A DNA stretch of 64,000 nt. It comes from Candidatus Omnitrophica bacterium UBA6210. GTDB lineage: Bacteria; Omnitrophota; Gorgyraeia; Velamenicoccales; Velamenicoccaceae. The translations under genes and the position numbers were made by a program. The stretch lies in the NCBI GenBank assembly GCA_002421805.1, contig DISM01000001.1:344902-408901 (forward strand). Reading direction: 5' to 3'. The notes beneath the pieces were generated by a model. It ran no database searches. It was not told where the DNA came from and saw nothing but the letters and a program-made list of their open reading frames with translations. Within the stretch, counting starts at the first letter, position 1, and every line of letters begins with the position of its first letter. This document shows positions 19,905-27,930 of this stretch, piece by piece.

Positions 19905-19914
19905 GAGGCGGGAC

Positions 19915-20067
19915 ATGTTCACGCGTCGCGGACAATCTGTGCTGGAATACGCGCTCCTGATCTCGGTGATCTGTGCGGTCTTTTTGACCATGTTCGTCTA
20001 TAGCAAAAACGCGGTCCGCGCCAGGCTTTTGATCGTGCAGGATCGTCTGAATGAGGCGGATAAGTAG
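19915..20067 (+). CDS. Flp-type prepilin 2 (50 residues)
   Basis: This is a very short gene, 50 residues: leader MFTRRG, motif G/QSVLEY, hydrophobic segment ALLISVICAVFLTMFVY, then a basic helix KNAVRARLLIVQDRLNEADK. This is the size of classical Flp pilins (50-60 residues), so it is a good candidate for the main structural subunit. The weak ribosome binding site GGCGGG lies 5 nt before the ATG, and pilin 3 starts 13 nt after its stop. Confidence 0.85.
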   Translation: MFTRRGQSVLEYALLISVICAVFLTMFVYSKNAVRARLLIVQDRLNEADK

Positions 20068-20079
20068 GGGGAGCGGATC

Positions 20080-20286
20080 ATGGCCCGTCTGTTGAGAGAA
20101 GTGTTGAGGGACCACAAGGCGCAGAGCTTCCTGGAGTATTCCATCCTGATCGCGGTGGTTGCTGCGGCTTTTGTGGCCATGGCCATGTATGTCCGTCAGG
20201 CGGTGCAGGGAAAGATCTACCGCCTGGAAGATTCCGTGACGGCAAAATCGAACAAGGGGAGCACGCCCTGGAGTGTCCCCGTGTAA
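20080..20286 (+). CDS. Flp-type prepilin 3
   Basis: This is a 68-residue prepilin: leader MARLLREVLRDHKA, then QSFLEYSILIAVVAAAFVAM and a helical tail. The residue before the cleavage site is Ala rather than Gly (HKA/QSFLEY), which prepilin peptidases tolerate less often. It has the classical Flp size. A GGGGGAG ribosome binding site precedes ATG 20080. Confidence 0.83.
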   Translation: MARLLREVLRDHKAQSFLEYSILIAVVAAAFVAMAMYVRQAVQGKIYRLEDSVTAKSNKGSTPWSVPV

Positions 20287-20299
20287 GGACGAGGAGAGC

Positions 20300-20503
20300 A
20301 TGACCATGGAGACGCGCACATACAGAGACGCAAGAGAAAAAGGCCAGATGACCATTGAATATGCGGTGATGTTCGTGGCCATTACCGCGGTCGTTATTTA
20401 TGCGGCCACGCATTTTATCCAGCCGTCCGTGAACAGTTTTTTCAACGGGACAGCGAAGATCATCAATAAGTCGGTCGAGGAGATCGAGAACAGATTTAGT
20501 TGA
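20300..20503 (+). CDS. Flp-type prepilin 4
   Basis: This is a 67-residue prepilin with leader MTMETRTYRDAREKG and motif G/QMTIEYAVMFVAITAVVIYA, then a short amphipathic tail ending KSVEEIENRFS. ATG 20300 is chosen because GAGGAG lies just upstream; an in-frame ATG at 20273 inside the previous gene has no ribosome binding site. It resembles pilin 5 in its AATHFIQPSVN segment (pilin 5: AATQFIKPGVN), so the two are recent paralogues. Confidence 0.82.
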   Translation: MTMETRTYRDAREKGQMTIEYAVMFVAITAVVIYAATHFIQPSVNSFFNGTAKIINKSVEEIENRFS

Positions 20504-20604
20504 TCCCCTGCGCCACAATGGCGATGGGGATGTCGCCCCGGAGGGTGGGAAAAAGAGGGCCCGCGGGGCTCGAAGTCGGGAGGGAGAAAGGGGGTGGAAA
20601 GAAC

Positions 20605-20856
20605 ATGAGAAAGGTGTTGAGCAAAGTAGGCCAGAGTACGTTGGAATACGTTATCGTTTTGACAGCGATCGTGGCAGCGATTCTTTTTGCGGCAACACAG
20701 TTCATCAAGCCGGGCGTCAACCGTATCTATGACGAGACAGGCCTGAAGCTGAATGATACAGCGACTGTCTTCGCCAATAAGGTCGGGATCAGCCTGAACA
20801 CTACCGGCGCGGCTGCCGGCGCGGCTGCGAGCGGGGCTTCTGGCTCCGGCGTATAA
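20605..20856 (+). CDS. Flp-type prepilin 5
   Basis: This is an 83-residue prepilin: MRKVLSKVG/QSTLEYVIVLTA, the shared AATQFIKPGVN segment, and an Ala/Gly/Ser-rich flexible end (AAAGAAASGASGSGV). The open frame extends upstream to 20500, but GGGGGTGGAAAG before ATG 20605 and the standard leader length favour the later start. The 100 nt before it contain a GC-rich spacer only. Confidence 0.82.
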   Translation: MRKVLSKVGQSTLEYVIVLTAIVAAILFAATQFIKPGVNRIYDETGLKLNDTATVFANKVGISLNTTGAAAGAAASGASGSGV

Positions 20857-20898
20857 TCGCGGTCCAAAAGATCGCCGTTTTGAAGGAGGTGAAAAAGG

Positions 20899-21255
20899 AT
20901 GTTTAGATGGTTGAATTCAAAGAGAGGTCAGAATACGGCTGAGTACGCGATCCTCATCGGCGTTATCGTGGCGGCTGCTATCGCGATGCAGATCTATATC
21001 CGTCGCGGAATGCAGGCAAGGATCAAGGACGCTGTCGATTTCACGCAGACGGCGGACGATGATGCCGGCAACGGGTTCTTCAGCAACCAGAGCCAGTATG
21101 AACCGTATTACTATCAGACGAACTTTGAGACGAGCCAGAGCGGAACGCAGTCAGAAGAGCTGCAGTCCGGCGGCGGCGTCATCAGGACGTCTATCACAGA
21201 CACAACGCAAAGAACAGGAAACCAGACCTACGGCAACTACATGGAAGGCAATTAA
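20899..21255 (+). CDS. Flp-like prepilin 6 with Gln/Thr-rich tail
   Basis: This 118-residue protein has leader MFRWLNSKRG, motif G/QNTAEYAILIGVIVAAAIAM, then QIYIRRGMQARIKDAVDFTQ and a long polar Gln/Ser/Thr/Tyr-rich tail. Pilins 6, 7, 8 and 9 share the pattern AMQ-Y-(I/L/A)-(K/R)RG-(M/I/L)Q right after the membrane helix, so they form a subfamily of larger, probably tip or surface-exposed pilins. It has a very strong ribosome binding site, GAAGGAGGTG. Confidence 0.85.
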   Translation: MFRWLNSKRGQNTAEYAILIGVIVAAAIAMQIYIRRGMQARIKDAVDFTQTADDDAGNGFFSNQSQYEPYYYQTNFETSQSGTQSEELQSGGGVIRTSITDTTQRTGNQTYGNYMEGN

Positions 21256-21294
21256 CGTTTTCATGTTTTGCGCGATAAAAGGAGGTGACGTTAC

Positions 21295-21612
21295 ATGCGC
21301 AGGTGGTTAAAAAAGAATGGTCAAAGCACCCTCGAGTACGCGGTTTTAATAGTGGTCATAATTGCTGCCTTGATCGCGATGCAGGTCTACCTGAAGCGCG
21401 GTATCCAGGGCAGGATGAGAGAGTCAACTGACCAGATCGGCGAGCAATTTTCGCCGGGTTACACTGTTTCAAACAGGACCACCAGCACATACTCTAACAG
21501 CCGTGAAGAAAACACTGGTTGGTCGACAACGACGGAGATCTACAATCAGTGGCAGAACAGGGCTGGTTGGGAGAATGTGATGAACGCCGAACAGGAATAC
21601 TGGGGCGTGTAA
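21295..21612 (+). CDS. Flp-like prepilin 7
   Basis: This is a 105-residue member of the long-tailed pilin subfamily: MRRWLKKNG/QSTLEYAVLI, AMQVYLKRGIQGRMRESTDQ, then IGEQFSPGYTVS and an Asn/Thr/Trp-rich tail. It is closest to pilin 9, which also has YLKRGIQGR and IGEQ-Y. An AAAGGAGGTG ribosome binding site precedes ATG 21295. Confidence 0.85.
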   Translation: MRRWLKKNGQSTLEYAVLIVVIIAALIAMQVYLKRGIQGRMRESTDQIGEQFSPGYTVSNRTTSTYSNSREENTGWSTTTEIYNQWQNRAGWENVMNAEQEYWGV

Positions 21613-21656
21613 GGACGGATCAGGGGAATGGCAAGCCCTGCGAAGGGCAGGATACG

Positions 21657-22097
21657 ATGAACACGAAAATATTGAACAGACAATCGGGTTTAACGAACGA
21701 ACGGCGGCTTTCCGAAGGACGCACCCTCCCGGAAAGCGGAGAGTCCCGTTCGGCTTGCCATTCTTTTCTTCTGGGGATGTCGCGCCGCGGCCAGCAGGTG
21801 GCGGAGTATTCGCTCCTGATCGCGGCGATCTCTGCGGCGCTGTTGGCGATGTATATCTACGCCAAGAGAGGTTTGCAGGGGACGATCAAGGGGCTGACGG
21901 ACCATGAGATCGGCTGGCAGAACGACAGCGTGCCGATTTTGGAGAGCGGCGCCCATCAGACGTCGAATTCGACCCTGAGCACGGTCAGCCATGACAGGAT
22001 GAGCATCAAGAAAGACCCCGACTTCGGGACGCAATACGAATTCACGAGCACCGCTTATTCGAGCGGGGAAGGCAATGCGACGTATAACCAATTTTAG
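21657..22097 (+). CDS. Flp-like prepilin 8 with long leader
   Basis: This is a 146-residue protein whose pilin motif RRG/QQVAEYSLLIAAISAAL starts only about 43 residues in. The extra leader (NRQSGLTNERRLSEGRTLPE and following) is encoded by a palindromic stretch in which GAACGG...GCTTTCCG pairs with CGGAAAGC...CCGTTCGG (21698-21755), suggesting a small element inserted in frame. The alternative is a start at ATG 21777 (MSRRG), giving a normal leader. The tail is Ser/Thr-rich and belongs to the same subfamily as pilins 6, 7 and 9 (YAKRGLQG). Confidence 0.75.
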   Translation: MNTKILNRQSGLTNERRLSEGRTLPESGESRSACHSFLLGMSRRGQQVAEYSLLIAAISAALLAMYIYAKRGLQGTIKGLTDHEIGWQNDSVPILESGAHQTSNSTLSTVSHDRMSIKKDPDFGTQYEFTSTAYSSGEGNATYNQF

Positions 22098-22107
22098 GAC
22101 GGCCGCC

Positions 22108-22512
22108 ATGAGATATCAACGGCATTTTATTTTAAATCTTTCAGAGCAACGGGATCCGCGGAAAGCGGATTTCCGGCGCGGCCAGTCGACCATTGAGATG
22201 GCTATTTTGATCATGATCATCGTCTTCGCTTTCATCGCGATGCAGGTCTACCTGAAGCGCGGCATCCAGGGGCGGCTGAGGGCCAATATCGATTCGATCG
22301 GCGAACAGTACGACCCGGAGAAGACGACATCGGAATTCAACCTGTTCCATGACAGCGACGTGACGACCACGAGCGAGTCCTCGGAAGAGATGTACATAGA
22401 CCCGACGTCGTGGTCGGGTCAGTACCAGAACAGAGTGATCACGATGGTGCATACGCAGACGAATTACGACAATACGGTCAAAACAGGCTTTGAATACGTA
22501 GGGGCGCCGTAA
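22108..22512 (+). CDS. Flp-like prepilin 9
   Basis: This is a 134-residue pilin-like protein. Its leader is about 26 residues (MRYQRHFILNLSEQ...) ending in RRG, then QSTIEMAILIMIIVFAFIAM with Met in place of Tyr at +6, QVYLKRGIQGRLRANIDSIG and a Ser/Thr/Glu-rich exposed tail. Strong similarity to pilin 7 across the helix and first tail segment indicates duplication. Confidence 0.8.
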   Translation: MRYQRHFILNLSEQRDPRKADFRRGQSTIEMAILIMIIVFAFIAMQVYLKRGIQGRLRANIDSIGEQYDPEKTTSEFNLFHDSDVTTTSESSEEMYIDPTSWSGQYQNRVITMVHTQTNYDNTVKTGFEYVGAP

Positions 22513-22564
22513 TATCGGTGGGCCGGTTATCCCGTTTGCCGGTGAGCCGGCCGGAGGCAAGAAC

Positions 22565-23692
22565 ATGTTGAAGCCAAGCGAAAAAATCAAAAAGAGCCGC
22601 GGGGTGTTGAAGCCGGTTAACCGGTTGACCGGCAGACAGGCGAACTGTTCTGGCCAGGCCCTTTTGGAATTGGCGGTCTTTGGCACGATCTTTTTGACGC
22701 TCCTGACGGCGATGGTGGCTTACGGCCTCAAATATAATTATAACCAGCGGGCCCAGATGCTGGCTTTCCGCCGCGCGATGACGATCGCTTCGGACAGGAA
22801 TTACGGCTCGGGCAGTTACATGCTGATCCAGGACCGCCATATCCCGGACCCGACGGATGCCTTTGGCATCGGCTCGATCTCTCCGTTTGTGGCGTCGGCC
22901 AGCGTCACCCGCGATCCCGAGATGGATGCGACGCCTGCAGATGCCGCATCGCTTCCGACGACCGTGGTCGATATGGAGGTGACGGGAGTCGGCGGCGAGA
23001 TCGAACCCTTGGCCCGTATCGCCGTCAAGAATGCAGGGTTCAGGACCGAGAGCGGGGTTTCGGACGACATGCGCGAAAAATATGATTTGATTTATAGCGA
23101 TGTTGTGGACGAAGGCGGCGGCAATGTCCGCATCATCGATGCCTGCGTGGGCGAGATCATCGATCACTCTGCGTGCTATCAGCAGGCCGTCAAGATCGTG
23201 GATACAGACCTTTGCACGCGCGATTGTCAGATCACAGCGACAAGCGGGACGGATTGCAGCACCATTTGCGCCAGGCGTATGAATCCGCCCAACCAGGACA
23301 GCGCCGCTTATAATCCTGCAACGGGCGGGGCCTGGTATGCGGCCAATTGGTATGTGCAGAACGGGCGTTATGTCTTTCCTGCTCTCAACGAGGTGTTCTC
23401 GCGGGTCGGCTCGAATGCCTCGAGCATGGGTATGCAGGCGGACACACAGACACACGCGATAAGATCCACGCAGATCCGCAAGATCGAGACCACGGCAAGG
23501 ACCGTGACGGAAGAGAACGCGGCGTGGGAAGATAACAATCTCAGGCAGTTTGTGACGTTTAACAACCTGCAGTCGAACGGGTATCAGGTGAACCACGACG
23601 ACCCCATGGATTATGCGGATGCGGTGGAAGTCCAGGATATCAACAGCCGTTCCACGGGCGAGGTTCATCAGACGATGACGACACCGAAGTAA
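22565..23692 (+). CDS. TadE-like minor pilin
   Basis: This 375-residue protein is much larger than Flp pilins. After a basic leader, residues about 29-52 read SGQALLELAVFGTIFLTLLT, the TadE-type prepilin motif with Glu at +5. The exposed part contains a cluster of cysteines (DLCTRDCQ, TDCSTICARR, and C in IDHSACYQ), likely disulfide bonds, and a Thr/Asn-rich C-terminus. TadE-like minor pilins are thought to prime or cap the Flp pilus. The DNA encoding residues 17-26 is palindromic (CCGGTTAACCGG), matching repeats in the spacer upstream. Confidence 0.78.
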   Translation: MLKPSEKIKKSRGVLKPVNRLTGRQANCSGQALLELAVFGTIFLTLLTAMVAYGLKYNYNQRAQMLAFRRAMTIASDRNYGSGSYMLIQDRHIPDPTDAFGIGSISPFVASASVTRDPEMDATPADAASLPTTVVDMEVTGVGGEIEPLARIAVKNAGFRTESGVSDDMREKYDLIYSDVVDEGGGNVRIIDACVGEIIDHSACYQQAVKIVDTDLCTRDCQITATSGTDCSTICARRMNPPNQDSAAYNPATGGAWYAANWYVQNGRYVFPALNEVFSRVGSNASSMGMQADTQTHAIRSTQIRKIETTARTVTEENAAWEDNNLRQFVTFNNLQSNGYQVNHDDPMDYADAVEVQDINSRSTGEVHQTMTTPK

Positions 23693-23728
23693 GAGCGGTG
23701 TCAAAGAGTCAGAGAATGCAAGGAAGCC

Positions 23729-24016
23729 ATGAAGAGCATGCGAGGATCAGGGGGGTGGAGGATCGAAGAGGCAGGGCAGTCGACGCTGGAGTTGACGGCG
23801 GCGCTGATCGTTTTAATGATCCTGCTTGTGGGCGCAGCGAAGATTTTTGTGTGGCTTAACGAACGCATGGCCTACAGACAGTCTGAATATGAGAGGACGC
23901 GCGTGCAGGCCGGAAGCGTGGCCTTCACGAGCTCAATCGACTTAACGAACGCAGAACAAACGAGGGGGGTGGAGATCGATGAGTCGTCTAATCCGCCGCT
24001 TAACATCTTTAACTAA
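23729..24016 (+). CDS. Small TadE/TadF-like minor pilin
   Basis: This is a 95-residue protein with leader MKSMRGSGGWRIEEAG, then QSTLELTAALIVLMILLVGA and a short polar tail. The G/xxxxE motif and single helix fit a TadE/TadF-type pseudopilin. Its end overlaps the start of the next gene by 38 nt, pointing to coupled translation. Confidence 0.75.
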   Translation: MKSMRGSGGWRIEEAGQSTLELTAALIVLMILLVGAAKIFVWLNERMAYRQSEYERTRVQAGSVAFTSSIDLTNAEQTRGVEIDESSNPPLNIFN

Positions 24017-26243
24017 CCTGACGCCCGTGGGCAATAAACGGGGGCAGATCGCCACGTTGCTGATCCTGGCAACGGTGGTCCTGCTTATTTTTACGATGGT
24101 GACGCTGAATTTGGGCAACGTGGCCATTAATTCCACAGGTGTTTCCAACGCAGCTGATTCGGGCGCGCTCTACCTCGTCTCCCAGCTTTCTACGAAATCG
24201 CGCCAGCTTTATGAAGGCCTCGGCAATACGACGGAGAAATGCCAGAAGACCGGATGGGCAAGCTTCGTATTGGCGATCGTGGTCGCCATTATCGCGGTCG
24301 TCATCAGCATTGTGTCTTTTGGTGTCGGTTCGCCCCTGGCCCTGATGGCCATCGGCGCCGTTGCGGGCGCCGCCGGAGGCGCCATGGGAGGCGCCATTGC
24401 CGGCACGGGTGTGGCGCAAGGCGCCTTGACAGGGGCCTGTATCGGCGCAGCGATCGGTGGCATCGGCGCAGGTATTGCTTCTATTGCGGGTGCGACGACT
24501 TCGGTGAGCGCAGGCGCAGGTACAGGCGCGGGCGCAGGCGCGGGCGGCGGCACGGCTACTGCAGGCGCAGGCACAAGCGCAGGGGTGAGCGCAGGCGGCG
24601 GCGGCATTGCCGTGACGGACTGTACGATCACGACAACATCAGGCGGTATTTTTGGGATCGGCGGAACAACGTCCGCTGCGATACCCGTTACCGCAGGCGG
24701 CGTTATCCCTGCCGGTGCCACGATCATATCCGGCACGGCGACAATCATTCCCATGGCGGCGACAGCCGCATGGACCGGCGTCGCTTTGGGAGCCCTGAGT
24801 GTGGCGGCTGCGGGATACAACCAATCCGTTGCGCAGAGCATCCCCGGAGCCGTGGCCGAGCAATTTACGAAGATGCTCAACAAGATGAATGAGCCCGACA
24901 GGATCCGCGAGTCGGTCTTTATGCAGGCGCTTCAGCTGGTCGTGGACGACCCGACCAAGTCTTACGACAGCCCCGATTCAAATATCAACGGCGACACGCT
25001 GGAATACGTGCCTGATTTTCAGATCTGGCTGTATAACAGGTTCAGGATCATCGGCAGCGTGACAGACCTGATCGATCCGGAGCCGGTGGTGTACGACTTT
25101 TTGAATAATTACGCATGGCAGTTTGAAAATGTCTGCAAGCTGGCCAATGAAGGCGGGGATTACTGGCAGTACGTGTCGGGCGCTGCGGCCTATGTAGGCC
25201 AACCGGGTCCGCTGGAGCGCGTGGATTACAAATGGGTCTCGACCCCAGCTCCGACGCCGGAAGACCCGAGCGCTACGGAATATGTGGCCCAGGCAGGACG
25301 CGACGGACATATTGTCGAGCTTTTGCGCGGCCTGCGCAACGCGGGTCATCCCGTGTCCTTCTGGAATCCTGGCCCCACGCCCGCCCAAATGAACGAGTGG
25401 GGATTGCAATGCAACGGCGATGTCTGCATCGATCCTCCGATCGCCATGGGATATGACGAGCTTGACGATATGGCGGACAACCTGTTGGAGATGGGAGATT
25501 TCATTACAGCCTTGAGGGCGCAGCCCATGAACGATACGATCGAGGCGTGGCGCGGATGGTCGTTCTTCTTCTATGACGAGTATGACACAAGCAATCCGGC
25601 TACCTACCTCCAGAGGAGCGAGAAATATGCGCAGGAGCTGGGCGATTGGATCACGGAACTTGAGGCCATCAGGACGAGCCTGCCGGCGTGCCTCTTCGGC
25701 GGCCCGTCGGGAGATACGGTCCTGAATCCTCCGTGCCAGTTCGGCGGCGGCGGCAGCATCGACAACGATATCGACGACGAATTCTATAACGCGTATTACG
25801 ACCTGGGTGGTATGCAGTATGAGATGCAGTCTTTCCATGGCGCGATCAACGGATTTTTCACAGCGCTCTTCCCGGAGGTCGAAGAGAGCGCTTATGAGCA
25901 GATCTGCGTTCCGCCGGATGAGTTGAATCCGGCCGGAAAGTCCTGCGGCGGCAAGAACCCCGTCCGGTATGAGTGGCAGGATTCGCGCGGAGACCATGAG
26001 GTGACGGTGAAAACCGTTTTTAACGTCCCGCGCCTGAGGACGTACAAGACAGGCAACTGGTTCAGCGGCAAAGTTTGTGTGCAGTTGTTGTATGGCGCCG
26101 AAAACGTCCAGGTGATCGTGTCGCGCTGGGACAGCTCAAAAGGCATGGGCGCCCTGGGGACATGGAACCCGTTCGGCGGCCGCGTGACAAAGGCCGCGCG
26201 GGCCTATTACAGTTATAGCAAACAGGCTCAATTGGTGAATTAA
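23979..26243 (+). CDS. TadG-like pilus protein with glycine-rich hydrophobic insertion
   Basis: The N-terminus (residues 19-63: KRGQIATLLILATVVLLIFT, then AINSTGVSNAADSGAL) is the TadG-like domain found in Tad loci, with a single anchor followed by the NAADSGAL motif. Residues about 90-160 are a second hydrophobic region and a glycine-zipper stretch (GAAGGAMGGAIAGTG, GAAIGGIGAGIASIAG), followed by a long Ala/Gly/Ser/Thr linker of about 60 residues. The C-terminal 450 residues are an acidic exterior domain with repeated Tyr/Trp/Asp and a few Cys; I do not recognise it. Total 754 residues. It is probably a surface or tip component of the pilus. A GGGGTGGAG ribosome binding site precedes ATG 23979. 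Confidence 0.8.
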   Translation: MSRLIRRLTSLTNLTPVGNKRGQIATLLILATVVLLIFTMVTLNLGNVAINSTGVSNAADSGALYLVSQLSTKSRQLYEGLGNTTEKCQKTGWASFVLAIVVAIIAVVISIVSFGVGSPLALMAIGAVAGAAGGAMGGAIAGTGVAQGALTGACIGAAIGGIGAGIASIAGATTSVSAGAGTGAGAGAGGGTATAGAGTSAGVSAGGGGIAVTDCTITTTSGGIFGIGGTTSAAIPVTAGGVIPAGATIISGTATIIPMAATAAWTGVALGALSVAAAGYNQSVAQSIPGAVAEQFTKMLNKMNEPDRIRESVFMQALQLVVDDPTKSYDSPDSNINGDTLEYVPDFQIWLYNRFRIIGSVTDLIDPEPVVYDFLNNYAWQFENVCKLANEGGDYWQYVSGAAAYVGQPGPLERVDYKWVSTPAPTPEDPSATEYVAQAGRDGHIVELLRGLRNAGHPVSFWNPGPTPAQMNEWGLQCNGDVCIDPPIAMGYDELDDMADNLLEMGDFITALRAQPMNDTIEAWRGWSFFFYDEYDTSNPATYLQRSEKYAQELGDWITELEAIRTSLPACLFGGPSGDTVLNPPCQFGGGGSIDNDIDDEFYNAYYDLGGMQYEMQSFHGAINGFFTALFPEVEESAYEQICVPPDELNPAGKSCGGKNPVRYEWQDSRGDHEVTVKTVFNVPRLRTYKTGNWFSGKVCVQLLYGAENVQVIVSRWDSSKGMGALGTWNPFGGRVTKAARAYYSYSKQAQLVN

Positions 26244-26258
26244 CCAAAAGAGGATTTT

Positions 26259-26747
26259 ATGAAAAGAATGACGGTAAAGACAATCATGGCGGGTGCGGCG
26301 GCGTTCCTCCTGCTCACAGGCTGTGCAGCCAAAGACGATGTGAAGCTGGCGCGCCAGGTCGTGACCCAGCTGGTCCAGGGGCGTTATTCCGTGCGCAAGC
26401 TGCTTGATTGGGAGAATCTCAAAGCCATGGAGTACAGCGTTGGCGCCGACTACAAGGCCTTGCCCAACGACAAGGAAAGAGAAAGTTACCAGAGGTCTTT
26501 CATCGATGGCTTCAAGCGCGGCTTTATGGACCAGGGGGCGAAGGTCAACGCGTTCTACAACTGGAGGTTCCTTGCCAAGGTGGACCCGACGCTCAACATC
26601 GTGGCCGCCAATGTTCATGACGACAAGTTCCTTTTGTTGGTCGCCATCAAGCATGCAGGCAGGACGAGGAAGGTCGTGGAATTGAAGATCGTCCAGATCC
26701 TGGATCCGCAGAAGTTCCGCGAGATGGAACAGGGGTTTGTGAAATGA
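26259..26747 (+). CDS. Small lipoprotein in the tad locus
   Basis: This is a 162-residue protein with a clear lipoprotein signal (IMAGAAAFLLLTGC, Cys about residue 22), followed by a mixed helix/strand domain without a known motif. The last 4 nt (ATGA) overlap the start of pilin 10, so the two are coupled. It could be a pilotin-like helper of the secretin; that is a guess from location and class only. Confidence 0.75.
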   Translation: MKRMTVKTIMAGAAAFLLLTGCAAKDDVKLARQVVTQLVQGRYSVRKLLDWENLKAMEYSVGADYKALPNDKERESYQRSFIDGFKRGFMDQGAKVNAFYNWRFLAKVDPTLNIVAANVHDDKFLLLVAIKHAGRTRKVVELKIVQILDPQKFREMEQGFVK

Positions 26748-26968
26748 ACGGGATATTTTCTGTTTTCAACGCTGGGAGGAACAGGGCCGGGATAGGCATC
26801 TTGGAGTATTCCCTTTTGCTTGTGGCTTTGGTCGCGGCCCTGCTGTCCGTCCAGGTGAGTTTGAAGAGGGTCATCGCATATAAGTGGCGTGATGCGGCGG
26901 ATGCCTTTGGCATGGGCCGGCAGTATGAGACGGACGGCTCCAAGGCCACAACCGTTGTGAGGTATTGA
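26744..26968 (+). CDS. Flp-type prepilin 10
   Basis: This is a 74-residue prepilin set apart from the other nine: leader MNGIFSVFNAGRNRAG, cleavage motif G/IGILEY, helix SLLLVALVAALLSVQVSLKR and a short tail with AYKWRDAADAFG. It starts within the stop of the lipoprotein gene (ATGA overlap), just before tadB, so it is translated with the assembly proteins and may be an initiating minor pilin. Confidence 0.82.
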   Translation: MNGIFSVFNAGRNRAGIGILEYSLLLVALVAALLSVQVSLKRVIAYKWRDAADAFGMGRQYETDGSKATTVVRY

Positions 26969-26969
26969 C

Positions 26970-27821
26970 ATGGTGATGAAGGGATTGATCTTCATAGCGC
27001 TGTTTGCGTCAGTGACGCTCCTGGGATACCAGCTTGTCCCTGTGGCATGGGACAGGTTTTATACCTGGCGCGTCCACGGCGTCGAGGTGCAGAAGGCGCG
27101 CTTGAAAGAGATGTTCCTGGACATGGATCCCCAGAAGCTCTTTTTGCTCAACGTAATTTCGCCGACGGTCTTCTGCGTTGTCGGGCTGGCCATATTCAAA
27201 AGCCTGATGGGCGCCCTGATCGGCCTGGCGGTCGGTTTTGCGATACCTGCGTTGATCGTCAAGAACCTGATCTTCTCGAGGAAGTCCAGGTTTGCCGTTC
27301 AGATCACCGACGGCCTGATGATCCTGTCGAGCTGCTTAAAGGGCGGTTTAAGCTTGTTGCAGTCCATCGAAGCGCTCGTGGAAGAGCTGCCGGCCCCCAT
27401 CAGCCAGGAGTTCGGCCTGATCTTGAGAGAGAACAAGATGGGTATTCCTTTGGAAGAATCTTTTGAGAACTTGAACAAGAGGATGCCGTCCGAAGAGCTG
27501 AACCTGTTGACGACGGCGATCCTGGTCGCGCGCGAGACCGGTGGCGACATCACGCTTCTGTTCGGCCGCCTGATCGACACGATCCGTTCCAAGAGCAAGC
27601 TGAGCGAGAACATCAAGACGTTGAGCATGCAGGGAAAGATCCAGGGCATCGTCATGTCGATGCTGCCGATCGCGTTTGCGATCCTGGTCGTCTCGTTCAA
27701 CCCGAACTATTTCGACATCATGTTGTCGAGCCCCGTGGGCCGGGGCTTGATGGTGTATGCGGCGATTTCCGAATGCGTCGGGATGTATATGATCAAAGTA
27801 TTTTCAAAGATTAATTTTTAG
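26970..27821 (+). CDS. tadB: TadB-like pilus platform protein (T2SSF family)
   Basis: This is one of the two inner-membrane platform proteins that couple the CpaF motor to pilin assembly. The 283 residues carry membrane helices near the N-terminus (about 5-25), in the middle (two at about 62-105) and at the C-terminus (about 228-250 and 258-278). The cytoplasmic T2SSF helices lie between (LMILSSCLKGGLSLLQSIEA, GIPLEESFENLNKRMPSEE, ETGGDITLLFGRLIDTIR). It follows pilin 10 by one nucleotide and is separated from tadC by a repeat element. Confidence 0.88.
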   Translation: MVMKGLIFIALFASVTLLGYQLVPVAWDRFYTWRVHGVEVQKARLKEMFLDMDPQKLFLLNVISPTVFCVVGLAIFKSLMGALIGLAVGFAIPALIVKNLIFSRKSRFAVQITDGLMILSSCLKGGLSLLQSIEALVEELPAPISQEFGLILRENKMGIPLEESFENLNKRMPSEELNLLTTAILVARETGGDITLLFGRLIDTIRSKSKLSENIKTLSMQGKIQGIVMSMLPIAFAILVVSFNPNYFDIMLSSPVGRGLMVYAAISECVGMYMIKVFSKINF

Positions 27822-27930
27822 TTAACCCCACAAGGGGGTAGGCCTCCGCATGCCGCGGGAAGCGGCATACTGGCTCATCCGATGGAGCCAGGTAAGACCG
27901 AATAAGCGGAGGGCCTAACCAGAGGCTGAC
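27822..27930. repeat. Nested-hairpin repeat between tadB and tadC
   Basis: The 109-nt gap contains AACCCCACAAGGGGGT, then AGGCCTCCGC (outer arm), GCCGCGGGAAGCGGC, GGCTCATCCGATGGAGCC, and GCGGAGGGCCT (outer arm). It is a close relative of the block at 17140-17310 and of the inner element at 7590-7672. It interrupts an otherwise tightly packed operon. Confidence 0.7.
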
